64,000 bases of DNA from Gemmatimonadota bacterium. GTDB taxonomy: Bacteria; Gemmatimonadota; Gemmatimonadetes; Gemmatimonadales; GWC2-71-9. The stretch is from assembly GCA_029262195.1 (NCBI GenBank), contig JAJCZX010000038.1:154226-218225 (forward strand). Direction: 5' to 3'. The notes beneath the pieces are model-generated. The model was given only the letters and a program-made list of their open reading frames with translations. It made no database searches and had not been told where the DNA came from. This document shows positions 15,356 to 24,794 of the stretch, one piece after another. The position numbers and the translations under genes were made by a program. Each line of letters starts with the position of its first letter. Within the stretch, counting starts at the first letter, position 1.

Positions 15356-16789
15356 TTACTCAGATGACCCGACCGAATAGCGCCAGGCCACGATTCCAGG
15401 GCCGACGATATTGAGCTCGAACTCGCCGAGTTCTCCACCACCCAGTGTCTGACCGCCTACGACTTCGCTCACAACAACCGCTCCATCCTGGTCAACGAAC
15501 TCGAAGGTCAAAGGCATCGAAGTGGCCTCGCCGTCCCCGAGATTGGTGATCAAGCCATGGGCAGTAAACGTGTCGCCACCCATGAATTGGAACATGTCCA
15601 CAGTTATGTCGAAGGCCAGGTCCTGAGCTTTTTCAAGGTAAGCCAATGTCGAATCCGGTTCGCCGAGAAGTTGGAACGACTGGGCGCGTAGCATGTGTGC
15701 CTGCTGGTTCCCTGGATCTACTTCCAGAAGGGTCGCGGTGTACGGATCCAACTTCTCACCATAAGACTTTTTCGCTGCCGCCAGTTCTTCACCTTCAAGG
15801 CTGTCGGCCAAGCCCTGTGACTGAGCTATATAGGTATTTGCAAGATTGTAAATACCGTCACGGTAGTTTGGATTGCGCTCAAGCCCAAGCTCAAAAGCCA
15901 TTGCTGCTTTTTCATAGAGTTCGTTCACGAAAAGACTCACGCCTGCATCGAACAGATCAAGGGGATCCATGGCGTCGGCGTTCGCGAGAATGTTGTCGTA
16001 AACTGCCAGCGCATCGTCGGTGCGCCCCAGCTGAGTGTAAACTCGCGCCAGAGAGCCAATCACCTCGCCGTCAGCGGGATCAATATCGAGATAGGTCTCA
16101 TACCAGGTCGCGGCCGAATCGAGGTTTCCAACGATCTGAAAAAACCTGCCGACCATGTAAGTGCTATTCTGGATCATTTCGGCATGTTCAGCATTGGACT
16201 CATCCAGCCGGTCCAGCGCCATTTCAAAGTACGCGATCGCCGAATCCGGTGCATTGAGAGCCCGACCCTGGATGTCACCCATGTAGTAATAAGTGTGCGG
16301 ATCGCCGGGTTTGACGAAATTCGCTTCACTGAACGAACGAATCGCCGCTTCCGAGTCACCTTCTTGATAGGCCGAAATACCGGCGTTGAGCAATGGGACC
16401 CAGAGACGGTGTCTACGAGCCGCGATGTCGTCGGCGCACGCCGGTTCCATCTCCTGAGCCCGCGTATAACTCGAATCCATTCCTGCGAGGTCGCTCTTCA
16501 TTTCGTAATAACGACCCCAGAGATACCAAACCGCGGGGTTTTCTTCCTGACCCCGGTTCAGCGCATCCCTTAAGACTCTCGCCGCGTTTCTGAGTTCTCT
16601 ATCCTGCTGATCTTCAAAACTGGAGCTAGCCGCTGCTGACAGATAGAGCACGGCTGAATTCACCAGAAAATGGCTCGTTCTCAATTCGCAGTTGGGTTGT
16701 TCCCACTGCCGGCGTTGTGCCGCGGCAGACGTTGTGGTGAATGACGCAGTCACTAACCCCAGAACGGTTAGTTTAACCAGCCTCCTCAT
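15356..16789 (-). CDS. Secreted TPR-repeat protein
   Basis: About 477 residues. N-terminal signal peptide (MRRLVKLTVLGLVTASF...SAAAQ), then many tetratricopeptide units (GISAYQEGDSEAAIRSFSEAN, YMGDIQGRALNAPDSAIAYFEMAL, GVSLFVNELYEKAAMAFELGL), then a beta-rich C-terminal domain (TAHGLITNLGDGEATSMPLTFEF). It is probably periplasmic and a scaffold for protein contacts. The frame opens earlier with a TTG overlapping larC, but the ATG at 16789 follows AAAGGA by 8 nt and begins the signal peptide. Confidence 0.85.
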   Translation of the reverse strand: MRRLVKLTVLGLVTASFTTTSAAAQRRQWEQPNCELRTSHFLVNSAVLYLSAAASSSFEDQQDRELRNAARVLRDALNRGQEENPAVWYLWGRYYEMKSDLAGMDSSYTRAQEMEPACADDIAARRHRLWVPLLNAGISAYQEGDSEAAIRSFSEANFVKPGDPHTYYYMGDIQGRALNAPDSAIAYFEMALDRLDESNAEHAEMIQNSTYMVGRFFQIVGNLDSAATWYETYLDIDPADGEVIGSLARVYTQLGRTDDALAVYDNILANADAMDPLDLFDAGVSLFVNELYEKAAMAFELGLERNPNYRDGIYNLANTYIAQSQGLADSLEGEELAAAKKSYGEKLDPYTATLLEVDPGNQQAHMLRAQSFQLLGEPDSTLAYLEKAQDLAFDITVDMFQFMGGDTFTAHGLITNLGDGEATSMPLTFEFVDQDGAVVVSEVVGGQTLGGGELGEFELNIVGPGIVAWRYSVGSSE

Positions 16790-16805
16790 CGCAAAATCCT
16801 TTCGG

Positions 16806-18035
16806 TTAATCAAGTTTCAATTTTAAATCTTCAGCGGCCAGCATCTCAGCTTGCCGGGCAATTTCAATGGCGGGTTTCCCGAGCGTTTCGGCCGCCGCAA
16901 GCACATCGTTGTACTCTGCCTTCGTTCTGCTCCCCCCTGACCCTTCGAGCACCTTTACTCGCACTTCAACTTCAGGTGACAACTTCACTGACATCGACGT
17001 TCGTGCCAGCGTGTTGCGCATTGCCCGCGTGCGCCTGATGCCCGCGGTCGTACTTTGCCGGAAAAGTTCTTTCGAAATCCGGTCCGCATCGGCCAGAGAC
17101 GAATAAGCTTCAACCCTGAAACTCACCCGTCCCTTTTTTCCCTGTGTTGGCCACACCACGCATTCCAAAGCCCCGGCTTCCAACAGTGCATTACGCATCG
17201 GTTCCAGGTATTCCGGTTGCAAGTCGTCGATGTCGGTCGCTATAACCTCTACCATCGAATACTCGTCCGATACCTCACCGAGCATTATCCTCAGGGCGTT
17301 GGGATAGACATCGCTATTCCTGGCTCCCGCGCCCCAACCCGTTTTGCTCATCCTCCAACGTTCGGGCGGCGCCCCCTGCGACAGAACTCGCAGCAATGCG
17401 GCACCCGTGGGTGTGGTCGCTTCACCAACTATCACTCCGCCGGAAGCAACCTCCAACCCCTCCAACAAATTCGTCGTGGCCGGAGCCGGCACAGGCAGTT
17501 TGCCATGCGCCGCCGACACCCAACCCTTACCCAGCGCAACCGGGAGGTTGTAAACAGCGCTCACTCCCAATTTCTCGAACCCCTCAACCACCCCGACGAT
17601 GTCGAGCACCGCGTCCAGTCCTCCAACTTCGTGAAGGTGGACTTCCTCGACAATAGTTCCGTGTACCCTGGCCTCAGATTCTCCCAGCAACCTGAAAGTC
17701 TCTTCGGCCTTTCCCTTCACGGCGTCAGACAAATCGGCACCGCGAATCAGCTCAATCAACTCGACCAGATGCCGCCCATGGCTGTGAGCGGCGGCGTGGT
17801 GGTGCTGGTCCTCAGAAACGCCACCAACGCTAAACGTCACCTTCGTGGCCGCCAACGAACACCGTACAACGTCAGATACTTCGACCGACACATTTTCGAT
17901 GCCCATCCGCGCGGGCAGTTGTTTAATCCACGATCCGTCTAATCCCAGGTGCACCATGGCACCCAGCAACATGTCGCCACTGGCCCCGGCAGACGGATCG
18001 ACAATCGCAATCGTATTTCTTTCCAACACAGCCAT
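16806..18035 (-). CDS. larC: Nickel-pincer cofactor biosynthesis protein LarC
   Basis: A 409-residue LarC: DPSAGASGDMLLGAMVHLG at the N-terminus, a His-rich stretch (EDQHHHAAAHSHGRH), VHLHEVGGLDAVLDIVG, and LPVPAPATTNLLEG. It inserts Ni into the pyridinium bis-thioacid precursor of the lactate-racemase type cofactor. In lactobacilli larC is split by a frameshift; here it is one intact frame. No larA, larB or larE lies in the window, so the cofactor user is unknown. It begins 9 nt after the threonine synthase stop. Confidence 0.93.
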   Translation of the reverse strand: MAVLERNTIAIVDPSAGASGDMLLGAMVHLGLDGSWIKQLPARMGIENVSVEVSDVVRCSLAATKVTFSVGGVSEDQHHHAAAHSHGRHLVELIELIRGADLSDAVKGKAEETFRLLGESEARVHGTIVEEVHLHEVGGLDAVLDIVGVVEGFEKLGVSAVYNLPVALGKGWVSAAHGKLPVPAPATTNLLEGLEVASGGVIVGEATTPTGAALLRVLSQGAPPERWRMSKTGWGAGARNSDVYPNALRIMLGEVSDEYSMVEVIATDIDDLQPEYLEPMRNALLEAGALECVVWPTQGKKGRVSFRVEAYSSLADADRISKELFRQSTTAGIRRTRAMRNTLARTSMSVKLSPEVEVRVKVLEGSGGSRTKAEYNDVLAAAETLGKPAIEIARQAEMLAAEDLKLKLD

Positions 18036-18044
18036 TAAATATCG

Positions 18045-19193
18045 CTAATCGGCGTCATAAAGCCACCCGGCACCAGTGTTGAAAAGCACTACTTTTTCAC
18101 CTTTTGATACCCCCCCAGACGCTCGTAGGTGCCTCAATCCAGCCACTGTCGCCCCCCCTTCAGGGGCGGCATCCACCCCTTTTTTTCCTAAAAATCGCTG
18201 TTCTTGCGTTAAGGCCGAATCTTCCACCGCAACTGCGGATCCACCCGTTTCCCGCAGAGCTCGGAGCATCAAACGGCCTCCCAAAGGGGCCGGAACCCGT
18301 AGGCCAGCAGCTACAGTTTTGGGGTTTTCCCAGGCCGTCACCGCATCCGCTCCTTCCGACATGGCCCTTGGAACCGGAGCACAGCCGGTGCTTTGGACGC
18401 TGTGGAGTTTGACCTGGTTCGACCCAATCCAGCCTGATTTAGCCAATTCATCGAACGCCTTCCACATCCCGATCAGGCCAGTCCCTCCGCCAGTGGGGTA
18501 GACAATCGAGTCGGGTAGCGTCCAACCGAGTTGCTCTGCCAACTCCAGTCCTAACGTTTTTTTACCTTCGATTCGGAAAGGCTCCTTGAGCGTGGATACG
18601 TCGAAAGCGCCAGTTTCAAGGGAAAAAGCTCTGGCCGCCTTTCCACAATCTCCAATATGGCCCTCAATAAGCTCCAGATCTGCCCCGAAAAGGCGGATTT
18701 GGCCCAATATCCTGGCCGGAGTGGTAGTTGGAGCAAAGACCTTGGTAGCGAGCCCACAACGGGCGCCGTAGGCCGCCAGCGCCACCCCTGCATTGCCGGC
18801 GGTCGGGACAACCAGCGACGGCGCGCCATCAAGACTGGCTCGCGTTATCGCGGCAGCCATCCCTCTCGACTTAAATGAACCGGTAGGATTCTGTGATTCA
18901 TCCTTCACCCAGATCCTCTCAAGTTCCAACTCGTCCTCAAGATCGGGAATGCGAACCAGGGGGGTTGCACCTTCTCCTAGCGACACCGGTATTTCACCGT
19001 TTTCAATCGGTAAAAATTCCGTGTAACGCCACATATCCCAGGGCCTATTAGCCAGCCGGTTCATCCCTGCGGAGGTCGGGAGCTCGGCGTACCGCACCAA
19101 AAGCGGGAGTCCACAGTCGGGACAAACTCCGGCGAGTTTTTCAGCACCCGTTTCGTATTCACAATCAGAACAACTCAGGCTCCACTTCGTCAC
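18045..19193 (-). CDS. thrC: Threonine synthase with N-terminal zinc ribbon
   Basis: A 382-residue PLP fold-type II enzyme converting O-phosphohomoserine to threonine. A rubredoxin-like knuckle (CSDC at 8-11, CPDC at 24-27) precedes the catalytic domain. The PLP Lys lies in NPTGSFKSRGM, and TAGNAGVALAAY and YPTGGGTGLIGMWKAF bind the cofactor phosphate. This zinc-ribbon form is common outside Proteobacteria. It starts at a GTG overlapping the uvrC stop (GTGA). Confidence 0.93.
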   Translation of the reverse strand: MTKWSLSCSDCEYETGAEKLAGVCPDCGLPLLVRYAELPTSAGMNRLANRPWDMWRYTEFLPIENGEIPVSLGEGATPLVRIPDLEDELELERIWVKDESQNPTGSFKSRGMAAAITRASLDGAPSLVVPTAGNAGVALAAYGARCGLATKVFAPTTTPARILGQIRLFGADLELIEGHIGDCGKAARAFSLETGAFDVSTLKEPFRIEGKKTLGLELAEQLGWTLPDSIVYPTGGGTGLIGMWKAFDELAKSGWIGSNQVKLHSVQSTGCAPVPRAMSEGADAVTAWENPKTVAAGLRVPAPLGGRLMLRALRETGGSAVAVEDSALTQEQRFLGKKGVDAAPEGGATVAGLRHLRASGGVSKGEKVVLFNTGAGWLYDAD

Positions 19194-20995
19194 GACTTAT
19201 CTCCCAGATGGAATAGAATTTTATTGGCTTTGACTATCGACAATCCTGGTAACGCGGCTATCTCTTCCGGAGAGGCTAGTTTGATCCCGGCAAGACTCCC
19301 GAAGGTCTCAAGCAGACGCCTACGCAGAGTTGCACCCACACCTGGAATGTTTAAAAGCTCGGACTCGAAAGTTCTCTTTTTCCTGGTTTTTCGGTTGTAC
19401 TCAATCGCGAACCGGTGCGCCTCGTCTCTCAATCTCTGCACGAGCCGGAGCGAGGGAGAACGTTTCGGCAAACGAATCGATTTCTTGGCCCAGGGCTGAA
19501 ACAGTTCTTCTTCTCGTTTGGCAATGCTAACCAACGGGACATCCACACCCAGCTCGTCCCGGGCCGCGAGAGCAGCACCGAGCTGTCCCTTCCCTCCGTC
19601 AATTACCATAAGGTCGGGAATCTGTTTTTTCTCCTCGATGCGCCTCGTAAGGTAACGGGTGACAACTTCACTTATGGCTGCAAAATCGTTCTGCTGTTCA
19701 CCCTTGATTCGGAATCTCCGATACTCCGACTTCCGCGGTCGTCCTGCTTCAAACCAGACGAGGGATCCGACGGTGTCTTTACCCTGGTTAGTGGAAATAT
19801 CGATGCAGACCATGCTGCGGGGAACTACTGTGAGGCCGAGGTCTCTCCCGAGGGCATATACAGGATCGGAGACGCGTTCGTCGGCTTCGAAGGATTCGAT
19901 GAGAAAGCTCTCCAGGAGATGCCGAGCATTCTGGTCCGCGAGGTCGACCAGGTTCTTATACACGCCCCGTCTGGGAATCGCGATGGAAGCAGGCTCAAGC
20001 AAAGAGGCGATGTGCTCGATGTCATCCGGCGGAAAAGGAAACAACACGTTTTTCGATCTTGCTTCGACATTCAGATAATGCCGAGTCAAGAAAGTCTTCA
20101 GCGCTTGCGAATCATCCCACTCCTCGACGTTCTGGAGGAAACGCTGCTCGCGACCCAGGACTTTCCCTTTCCGTATTCGTATTAGCACCCCGACCGCGTC
20201 GTCACCATCCCTTGCGAAACCGATTGCATCAGAATCCGACCCACCGACAATTTGTATTGCCTGCGGTGTTTCCAGTTGATCCAGCCATTTGATCGAGTTC
20301 CGATATTCGGCCGCACGTTCATACTCGAGATTAGCAGCCGATTTCTCCATCCGCTCCCGCAACCGTGTGCGGACGTCAATGGTCTTGCCTTCGAGAAAAC
20401 TCACGACCTCGTTGATCATCCCACGGTACTCGGCCACACTCTGTTTTCCGACGCAGGGGGCAAGGCACCTCTTGATGTGGAAGTCCAAACAGGCCCGAGC
20501 AGGCCGTTCATCCATCAGTCGATAGTGGCAGGAGCGCACCGTAAAAATACGGCGAATAACCTTCAGAGTTTTCCTGAGAACGGTGACGTCAGTGTACGGA
20601 CCAAAATATCTGGCATTCTTGAGATCCAGCTTGCGAACAACGAGAACTCGGGGGAGATCCTCGCCTACCGTCACAGCGATGGACGGATAGCTCTTATCAT
20701 CCCGCAGGGCGATGTTGAACCGCGGTTGATGCTCCTTAATGAGGTTGTTCTCGAGCAACAACGACTGGGGTTCGTTAGGCACCACAATCGTCTCGACATC
20801 GGCTATCTGCTTTAGGAGGGCGATGTGTTTAAGCCCCTGCTCCGGCCCTGTGAAGTACGACTTCACCCGCTGCTTGAGGCGAGCCGCTTTCCCGACATAG
20901 AGGACCGCGCCGTCTGCACCCTTCCAGATATACACCCCGGGTTCAGAAGGCAAAGAATCAATCTTCCGTTCTAAATCGGAACCTTCGAATTTCAT
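19190..20995 (-). CDS. uvrC: Excinuclease ABC subunit C
   Basis: A 601-residue nucleotide-excision-repair nuclease. The GIY-YIG domain lies at the N-terminus (EPGVYIWKGADGAVLYVGKA), the UVR motif in the middle (MEKSAANLEYERAAEYRNSI), then the RNase H-like domain (CIDISTNQGKDTVGSLVWF) and C-terminal helix-hairpin-helices (LLNIPGVGATLRRRLLETFG). The open frame extends more than 100 codons upstream as unrelated sequence. The ATG at 20995 overlaps the murJ stop (ATGA) and gives the normal length. Confidence 0.97.
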   Translation of the reverse strand: MKFEGSDLERKIDSLPSEPGVYIWKGADGAVLYVGKAARLKQRVKSYFTGPEQGLKHIALLKQIADVETIVVPNEPQSLLLENNLIKEHQPRFNIALRDDKSYPSIAVTVGEDLPRVLVVRKLDLKNARYFGPYTDVTVLRKTLKVIRRIFTVRSCHYRLMDERPARACLDFHIKRCLAPCVGKQSVAEYRGMINEVVSFLEGKTIDVRTRLRERMEKSAANLEYERAAEYRNSIKWLDQLETPQAIQIVGGSDSDAIGFARDGDDAVGVLIRIRKGKVLGREQRFLQNVEEWDDSQALKTFLTRHYLNVEARSKNVLFPFPPDDIEHIASLLEPASIAIPRRGVYKNLVDLADQNARHLLESFLIESFEADERVSDPVYALGRDLGLTVVPRSMVCIDISTNQGKDTVGSLVWFEAGRPRKSEYRRFRIKGEQQNDFAAISEVVTRYLTRRIEEKKQIPDLMVIDGGKGQLGAALAARDELGVDVPLVSIAKREEELFQPWAKKSIRLPKRSPSLRLVQRLRDEAHRFAIEYNRKTRKKRTFESELLNIPGVGATLRRRLLETFGSLAGIKLASPEEIAALPGLSIVKANKILFHLGDKS

Positions 20996-22527
20996 TCCTT
21001 CCCCGTGAACCTCGCCAACGCTCCGGCGGCTTCGGGATGTCCGAGGAAAAGGGTCGCCGCCAGATAGGTTATGCCGAACGCAACGATTACCACCGGACCT
21101 TCCAGGTAGGGTACCATATCGGGAAGAAGACGGCCGACCCACCATGCCGCACCCGCCGCCAGAACCGCGGCCGATGCTGCCTTGAGGTGCGCGGCGGCCA
21201 AAGAGCCCGTGAGCACTCCGCCTACCCGATATTTCAGTGTCCAGAGATTTAGAGTGACGTTGACGTAAACACCTAAAGAGGAACCAAGTGCAATCCCCAT
21301 TACTCCGAATCTTCTCATCAACACATACGCGCACGAGGCCGAAATGACCAGCGAAAAGACGGAGATTAACATCGGCGTTCTCGTGTCACCCGTTGCGTAG
21401 TGTCCCGACGCCAGAAGCCTAACCATCGATTGCCCCGGTAAACCAATCCCATATGCGGCGAGAATAGCTGCCACAAGTGCCGTCTGCTCTGAACCGAATT
21501 CGCCGGATTGATAAAGCAGACCCACAACCGCGCTTCCAACCGATATGTAAAGAAGCGCCGACGGTATGGCGAAAAACCCTATACGGCGTTGCCCATTAAT
21601 GAGGCGTTGCCGAATCGCGGCCTCCCTGTCCACGGAAGCATCTCGACTCATTTCAGGAAGTTGACTTGCTGCGACGCTCATCCCGAACAACGAGACCGGA
21701 AGAATGGCCAACAACTGTGCGTATCCCAATGCCCCTACCGAGCCACCTCCGGCCATGGACCCGAGTTGCACGTCGATGACACTCGATACTTGCATAACCC
21801 CTGCGCCCAGAACCACGGGTACCCATGACGTAATTACCTCTCTCAGGCCAGGCGTCGCCAGGGAGAGAGATAGGCGTAACCCGCCCAACAGTTTCAAGAC
21901 CGATGGTAATTGAATCAAGAACTGTGCAACCCCACCGCCGAACGCACCCCAGGCGAGGGCAACGATAAGATCGTCGAGGACCAGAGAGGCGCCGAACGCA
22001 ACCAGAGTGCCGATCTGTGCCACGTTCCAAAGCGCGGGCGCGGCAAAGGAGAGGAAAAACTTCCGGTGGGAATTGAGAATCCCTAGACACCAGGCGCTCA
22101 GGACCATAAATCCGACCATAGGGAAAATGATCTTCACCAGGGGGATGGTCAGCGCACGGGTCTGCTCATCAAATTTCAGGGCCACCAGGGTCGTTATTGC
22201 CGGAGCCAACAGCACGCCAAGAATCGCAGCCATGGCTGAAGCGATCGCAAGCAGAGACACCACAACTCCGGCGAGCTTCTTCGCGCCCTCTTCGTCGCCC
22301 TTTTCCAGCATTCCGGCAAACACCGGAATAAACGACGCGGAAAGAGTTCCCTCTCCCAGCAGGTTCCGGATTACATTGGGGATCCTCAGGGCAGCGTAGA
22401 ACGCGTCTGCCCACGGACTCACACCGAAGTAGTGCGCAAAAACCCGCAATCGAACTAATCCCAGTATCCGGGTCAGCGCGATTCCGGAAGCAACCCTAAA
22501 AGCGGGGAGTCCTTTCGCCGAAGCCAT
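20992..22527 (-). CDS. murJ: Lipid II flippase MurJ (MviN)
   Basis: A 511-residue MATE-like membrane protein. It has the N-terminal region LTRILGLVRLRVFAHYFGVSPWADAFYAALRIPNVIRNLLGEGTLS split over residues ~18-63, and PVSLFGMSVAASQLPEMSR in the middle, with about 14 hydrophobic segments. It flips the peptidoglycan precursor lipid II across the inner membrane. It lies 21 nt after bshC and overlaps uvrC. Confidence 0.95.
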   Translation of the reverse strand: MASAKGLPAFRVASGIALTRILGLVRLRVFAHYFGVSPWADAFYAALRIPNVIRNLLGEGTLSASFIPVFAGMLEKGDEEGAKKLAGVVVSLLAIASAMAAILGVLLAPAITTLVALKFDEQTRALTIPLVKIIFPMVGFMVLSAWCLGILNSHRKFFLSFAAPALWNVAQIGTLVAFGASLVLDDLIVALAWGAFGGGVAQFLIQLPSVLKLLGGLRLSLSLATPGLREVITSWVPVVLGAGVMQVSSVIDVQLGSMAGGGSVGALGYAQLLAILPVSLFGMSVAASQLPEMSRDASVDREAAIRQRLINGQRRIGFFAIPSALLYISVGSAVVGLLYQSGEFGSEQTALVAAILAAYGIGLPGQSMVRLLASGHYATGDTRTPMLISVFSLVISASCAYVLMRRFGVMGIALGSSLGVYVNVTLNLWTLKYRVGGVLTGSLAAAHLKAASAAVLAAGAAWWVGRLLPDMVPYLEGPVVIVAFGITYLAATLFLGHPEAAGALARFTGKE

Positions 22528-22548
22528 CAGCTCGGAGGCGCCGCCCCG

Positions 22549-24078
22549 CTAGGATAGACCTTCCGTGGCGTCGGCCACGTAGTTCACGCATGCCTCATGG
22601 GCGTCCGTGAGAAACCGGTTTCCGTAACGCGCCAGGAATGGAAGAGGGCTCAGCACTCGTTCTTGCGGAACCCCACCGGGAAACAACTCCGAACGAGCGC
22701 GACCAATCTGTCTCAACATTACTTCGTTGCTTTGCTTGACATGCGAAATGATTTTTTTCTCAACCTCTCGTATGACGCCGAGCGTTTGGTTTTTCGCCGA
22801 CTCAACCGATTTTTTGAGCGTCGGATCGATCGTAGTGGCAGCCGAGCCGATGGAGGCATATTTCTGGGCCACCTCGCTCCTGAGGGAGTTTAGTGTCTCT
22901 TTCAGTTCGGGTGGAACGTCCTCTCCGGCCAGCCTCGTTTCAAGTTCACCCGAGGGCCCCGCCAGGTCGTCAACCGCAATTGAGTACTTTTTGAGTACTT
23001 TGAGTACTTTGTGCTCCATGACTCGGGCCGACCAGCGAGGCAGTTTCGCTTGGGGCGCAACATCAAGTAACTGGTACACCGGGTCACACTGCGGAAAATA
23101 AGCCAGCTCCCCCGGGCCACCGACGTAGGCGAGCGTCGGGAAAAGGGCCGCTTCAAGAACAGGGCGCAAAAGCACGTTAGCTGAGAGTCGAGTCGGTTCA
23201 GCCGCAGCGATAGCGGTCAGCTCCTGCAGCGAAAACCGTTCTTCTGACCTCCGGGTCTTAAACCCCTCACCGTCGATAACGAGTCTATCGCGTCCCATAG
23301 ACGCTTCGAGCATTACCAGGGTCGCTTCGTCGCCCACCTTTACCGGAACCCTCCCGCCATCGGCGTCAATCTTTTTAGCACTCTCGTGTAACAATCTGTC
23401 GAGCTGAGATGCGTTTTCGAGCGCCTTTAAAACGACCGGCATCTGGGCTCGTTTAGCTTCCGGGCTTGTTGGCATGAACACCGGCACTCCAAACTCGCCA
23501 AGCAACTCTGACATTGTTACCGCGAACCCGCTCGCCAGATCAACATCCGGTTTGTAGGCGGAGGAGATGACAGCCACGACATTGTCACGAAATTCCGACG
23601 GCGGCAAAATTTCGGTTATCGATGCCAAAAGGTCCGCCACTTCGGGGCCGCCCATTTCCCGGTACATTGGCAGCGACGGATCTTCTACTGCTCGCGTCCT
23701 AAGCTCGAATTTTTCGACGCGCCCTTCGTTGTCAATAAGATTTGTGTGATTGCTCTCGGCGAAATCGTGGTCGTCTCCCGCCACCCAAAAAAGTGGAACG
23801 ACAGGTCGTCCCAACAATTCCTGAAACCGGGATGCCACCGCTGTTGCGGACAGAGCTTTGTAAAGCGTGTAAAGAGGTCCCAGCATTATCCCTGGTTGCT
23901 GCCCGGTGGTTACGCACAACGCCTCACCCGAAAGGAGCGTTTTCAGATTCTCGCTGGCCTTTCCGGTGGCATGGAACGCGTCTGCGCAATCGATAGGTCC
24001 GATACCTGCACGATCTTTAGCCAGGGACTGTAGATCCAGCTCTGGCCACGAAGCGACCGGAGTGTTGACGAACTCCAT
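22549..24078 (-). CDS. bshC: Bacillithiol biosynthesis cysteine-adding enzyme BshC
   Basis: A 509-residue BshC. It has the family signature VTTGQQPGIMLGPLYTLYKALSA (about residues 56-78) followed by VVPLFWVAGDDHDFAE, then the late GPGELAYFPQCDPVYQ and a C-terminal coiled coil. It joins cysteine to glucosaminyl-malate in bacillithiol synthesis. bshA and bshB are not in the window. A 10-bp tandem repeat around 22980-23010 only encodes KVLKVLKKYS. A start overlap of 1 nt with the methyltransferase stop suggests coupling. Confidence 0.94.
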   Translation of the reverse strand: MEFVNTPVASWPELDLQSLAKDRAGIGPIDCADAFHATGKASENLKTLLSGEALCVTTGQQPGIMLGPLYTLYKALSATAVASRFQELLGRPVVPLFWVAGDDHDFAESNHTNLIDNEGRVEKFELRTRAVEDPSLPMYREMGGPEVADLLASITEILPPSEFRDNVVAVISSAYKPDVDLASGFAVTMSELLGEFGVPVFMPTSPEAKRAQMPVVLKALENASQLDRLLHESAKKIDADGGRVPVKVGDEATLVMLEASMGRDRLVIDGEGFKTRRSEERFSLQELTAIAAAEPTRLSANVLLRPVLEAALFPTLAYVGGPGELAYFPQCDPVYQLLDVAPQAKLPRWSARVMEHKVLKVLKKYSIAVDDLAGPSGELETRLAGEDVPPELKETLNSLRSEVAQKYASIGSAATTIDPTLKKSVESAKNQTLGVIREVEKKIISHVKQSNEVMLRQIGRARSELFPGGVPQERVLSPLPFLARYGNRFLTDAHEACVNYVADATEGLS

Positions 24079-24794
24079 CAGTCCTTCACCGCAAACAGAA
24101 TTGTGCGAGTGGAATCGTCGGTTAAGTCGTTGCCCGAGTAGTCCCCGGCAACGCTGGTGACCCGCATCCCGGCCAGTTCGACCATGTTAGTCAATTCTTT
24201 CGGTGAAAAAAGCCTGACCCTTTCACGAAAGACCTCTCCGTCGCTGTGTCGCTTAATTTCCTTCTCCACAAACTTGCCTGTGTCAGTTATGCGCCGAGAT
24301 ACATCTACGGTTTCGGAACCCATCGCCGTCGTTTCTCCCGGCACGAGGTTGGCGACGGTGGCCGCGGCGTTCAAGAAATCTATTACAAACGCCCCTCCGG
24401 TTTTCAAGATTCGCCTGACTTCGCACAAAACACCAAGGTGTTCATCGTCATCGTCGAAGTAACCAAAGCTAGTAAAAAGGTTGACGACCACGTCAAAAGA
24501 ATCTGGCGCGAACGGGAGAAGCCGCATATCACCGCGAACTACATCCAAACCGTCGACCTGATTGGCTGACTCCAGTAACACGGCAGACAGATCGATTCCA
24601 GTCACTTTCGCTTTACTCGCGATCAACTGGCCCGCGTGCCTCCCGGGGCCGCAGGCGAGGTCGAGTACTTCTTTCCCGTGGAATTCAACCCGCGTCTCAA
24701 GCAGAGAAATCAAACGGGCCGCATCCTCTTCATTTCGATGAGGGTACAGTTGGAGATAGTCTTCTCCGAACCAATCCTCGTACCAGGCAGTCAA
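24078..24794 (-). CDS. Class I SAM-dependent methyltransferase
   Basis: A 238-residue methyltransferase with motif I EVLDLACGPGRHAGQL (about 42-57), motif II VVRGDMRLLPFAPDSFDVVVNLFTSFGYF, and a C-terminal beta domain. The N-terminus AWYEDWFGEDYLQLYPHRNEEDA is characteristic of a conserved uncharacterised group. It overlaps the AMMECR1 stop by 4 nt and lies before bshC. Substrate unknown. Confidence 0.88.
   Translation of the reverse strand: MTAWYEDWFGEDYLQLYPHRNEEDAARLISLLETRVEFHGKEVLDLACGPGRHAGQLIASKAKVTGIDLSAVLLESANQVDGLDVVRGDMRLLPFAPDSFDVVVNLFTSFGYFDDDDEHLGVLCEVRRILKTGGAFVIDFLNAAATVANLVPGETTAMGSETVDVSRRITDTGKFVEKEIKRHSDGEVFRERVRLFSPKELTNMVELAGMRVTSVAGDYSGNDLTDDSTRTILFAVKD

Noticed and set aside
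22975..23012. 10-bp tandem repeat TTGAGTACTT inside bshC
   Set aside because: It is in frame, encodes KVLKVLKKYS in the expected helical region, and needs no other explanation.
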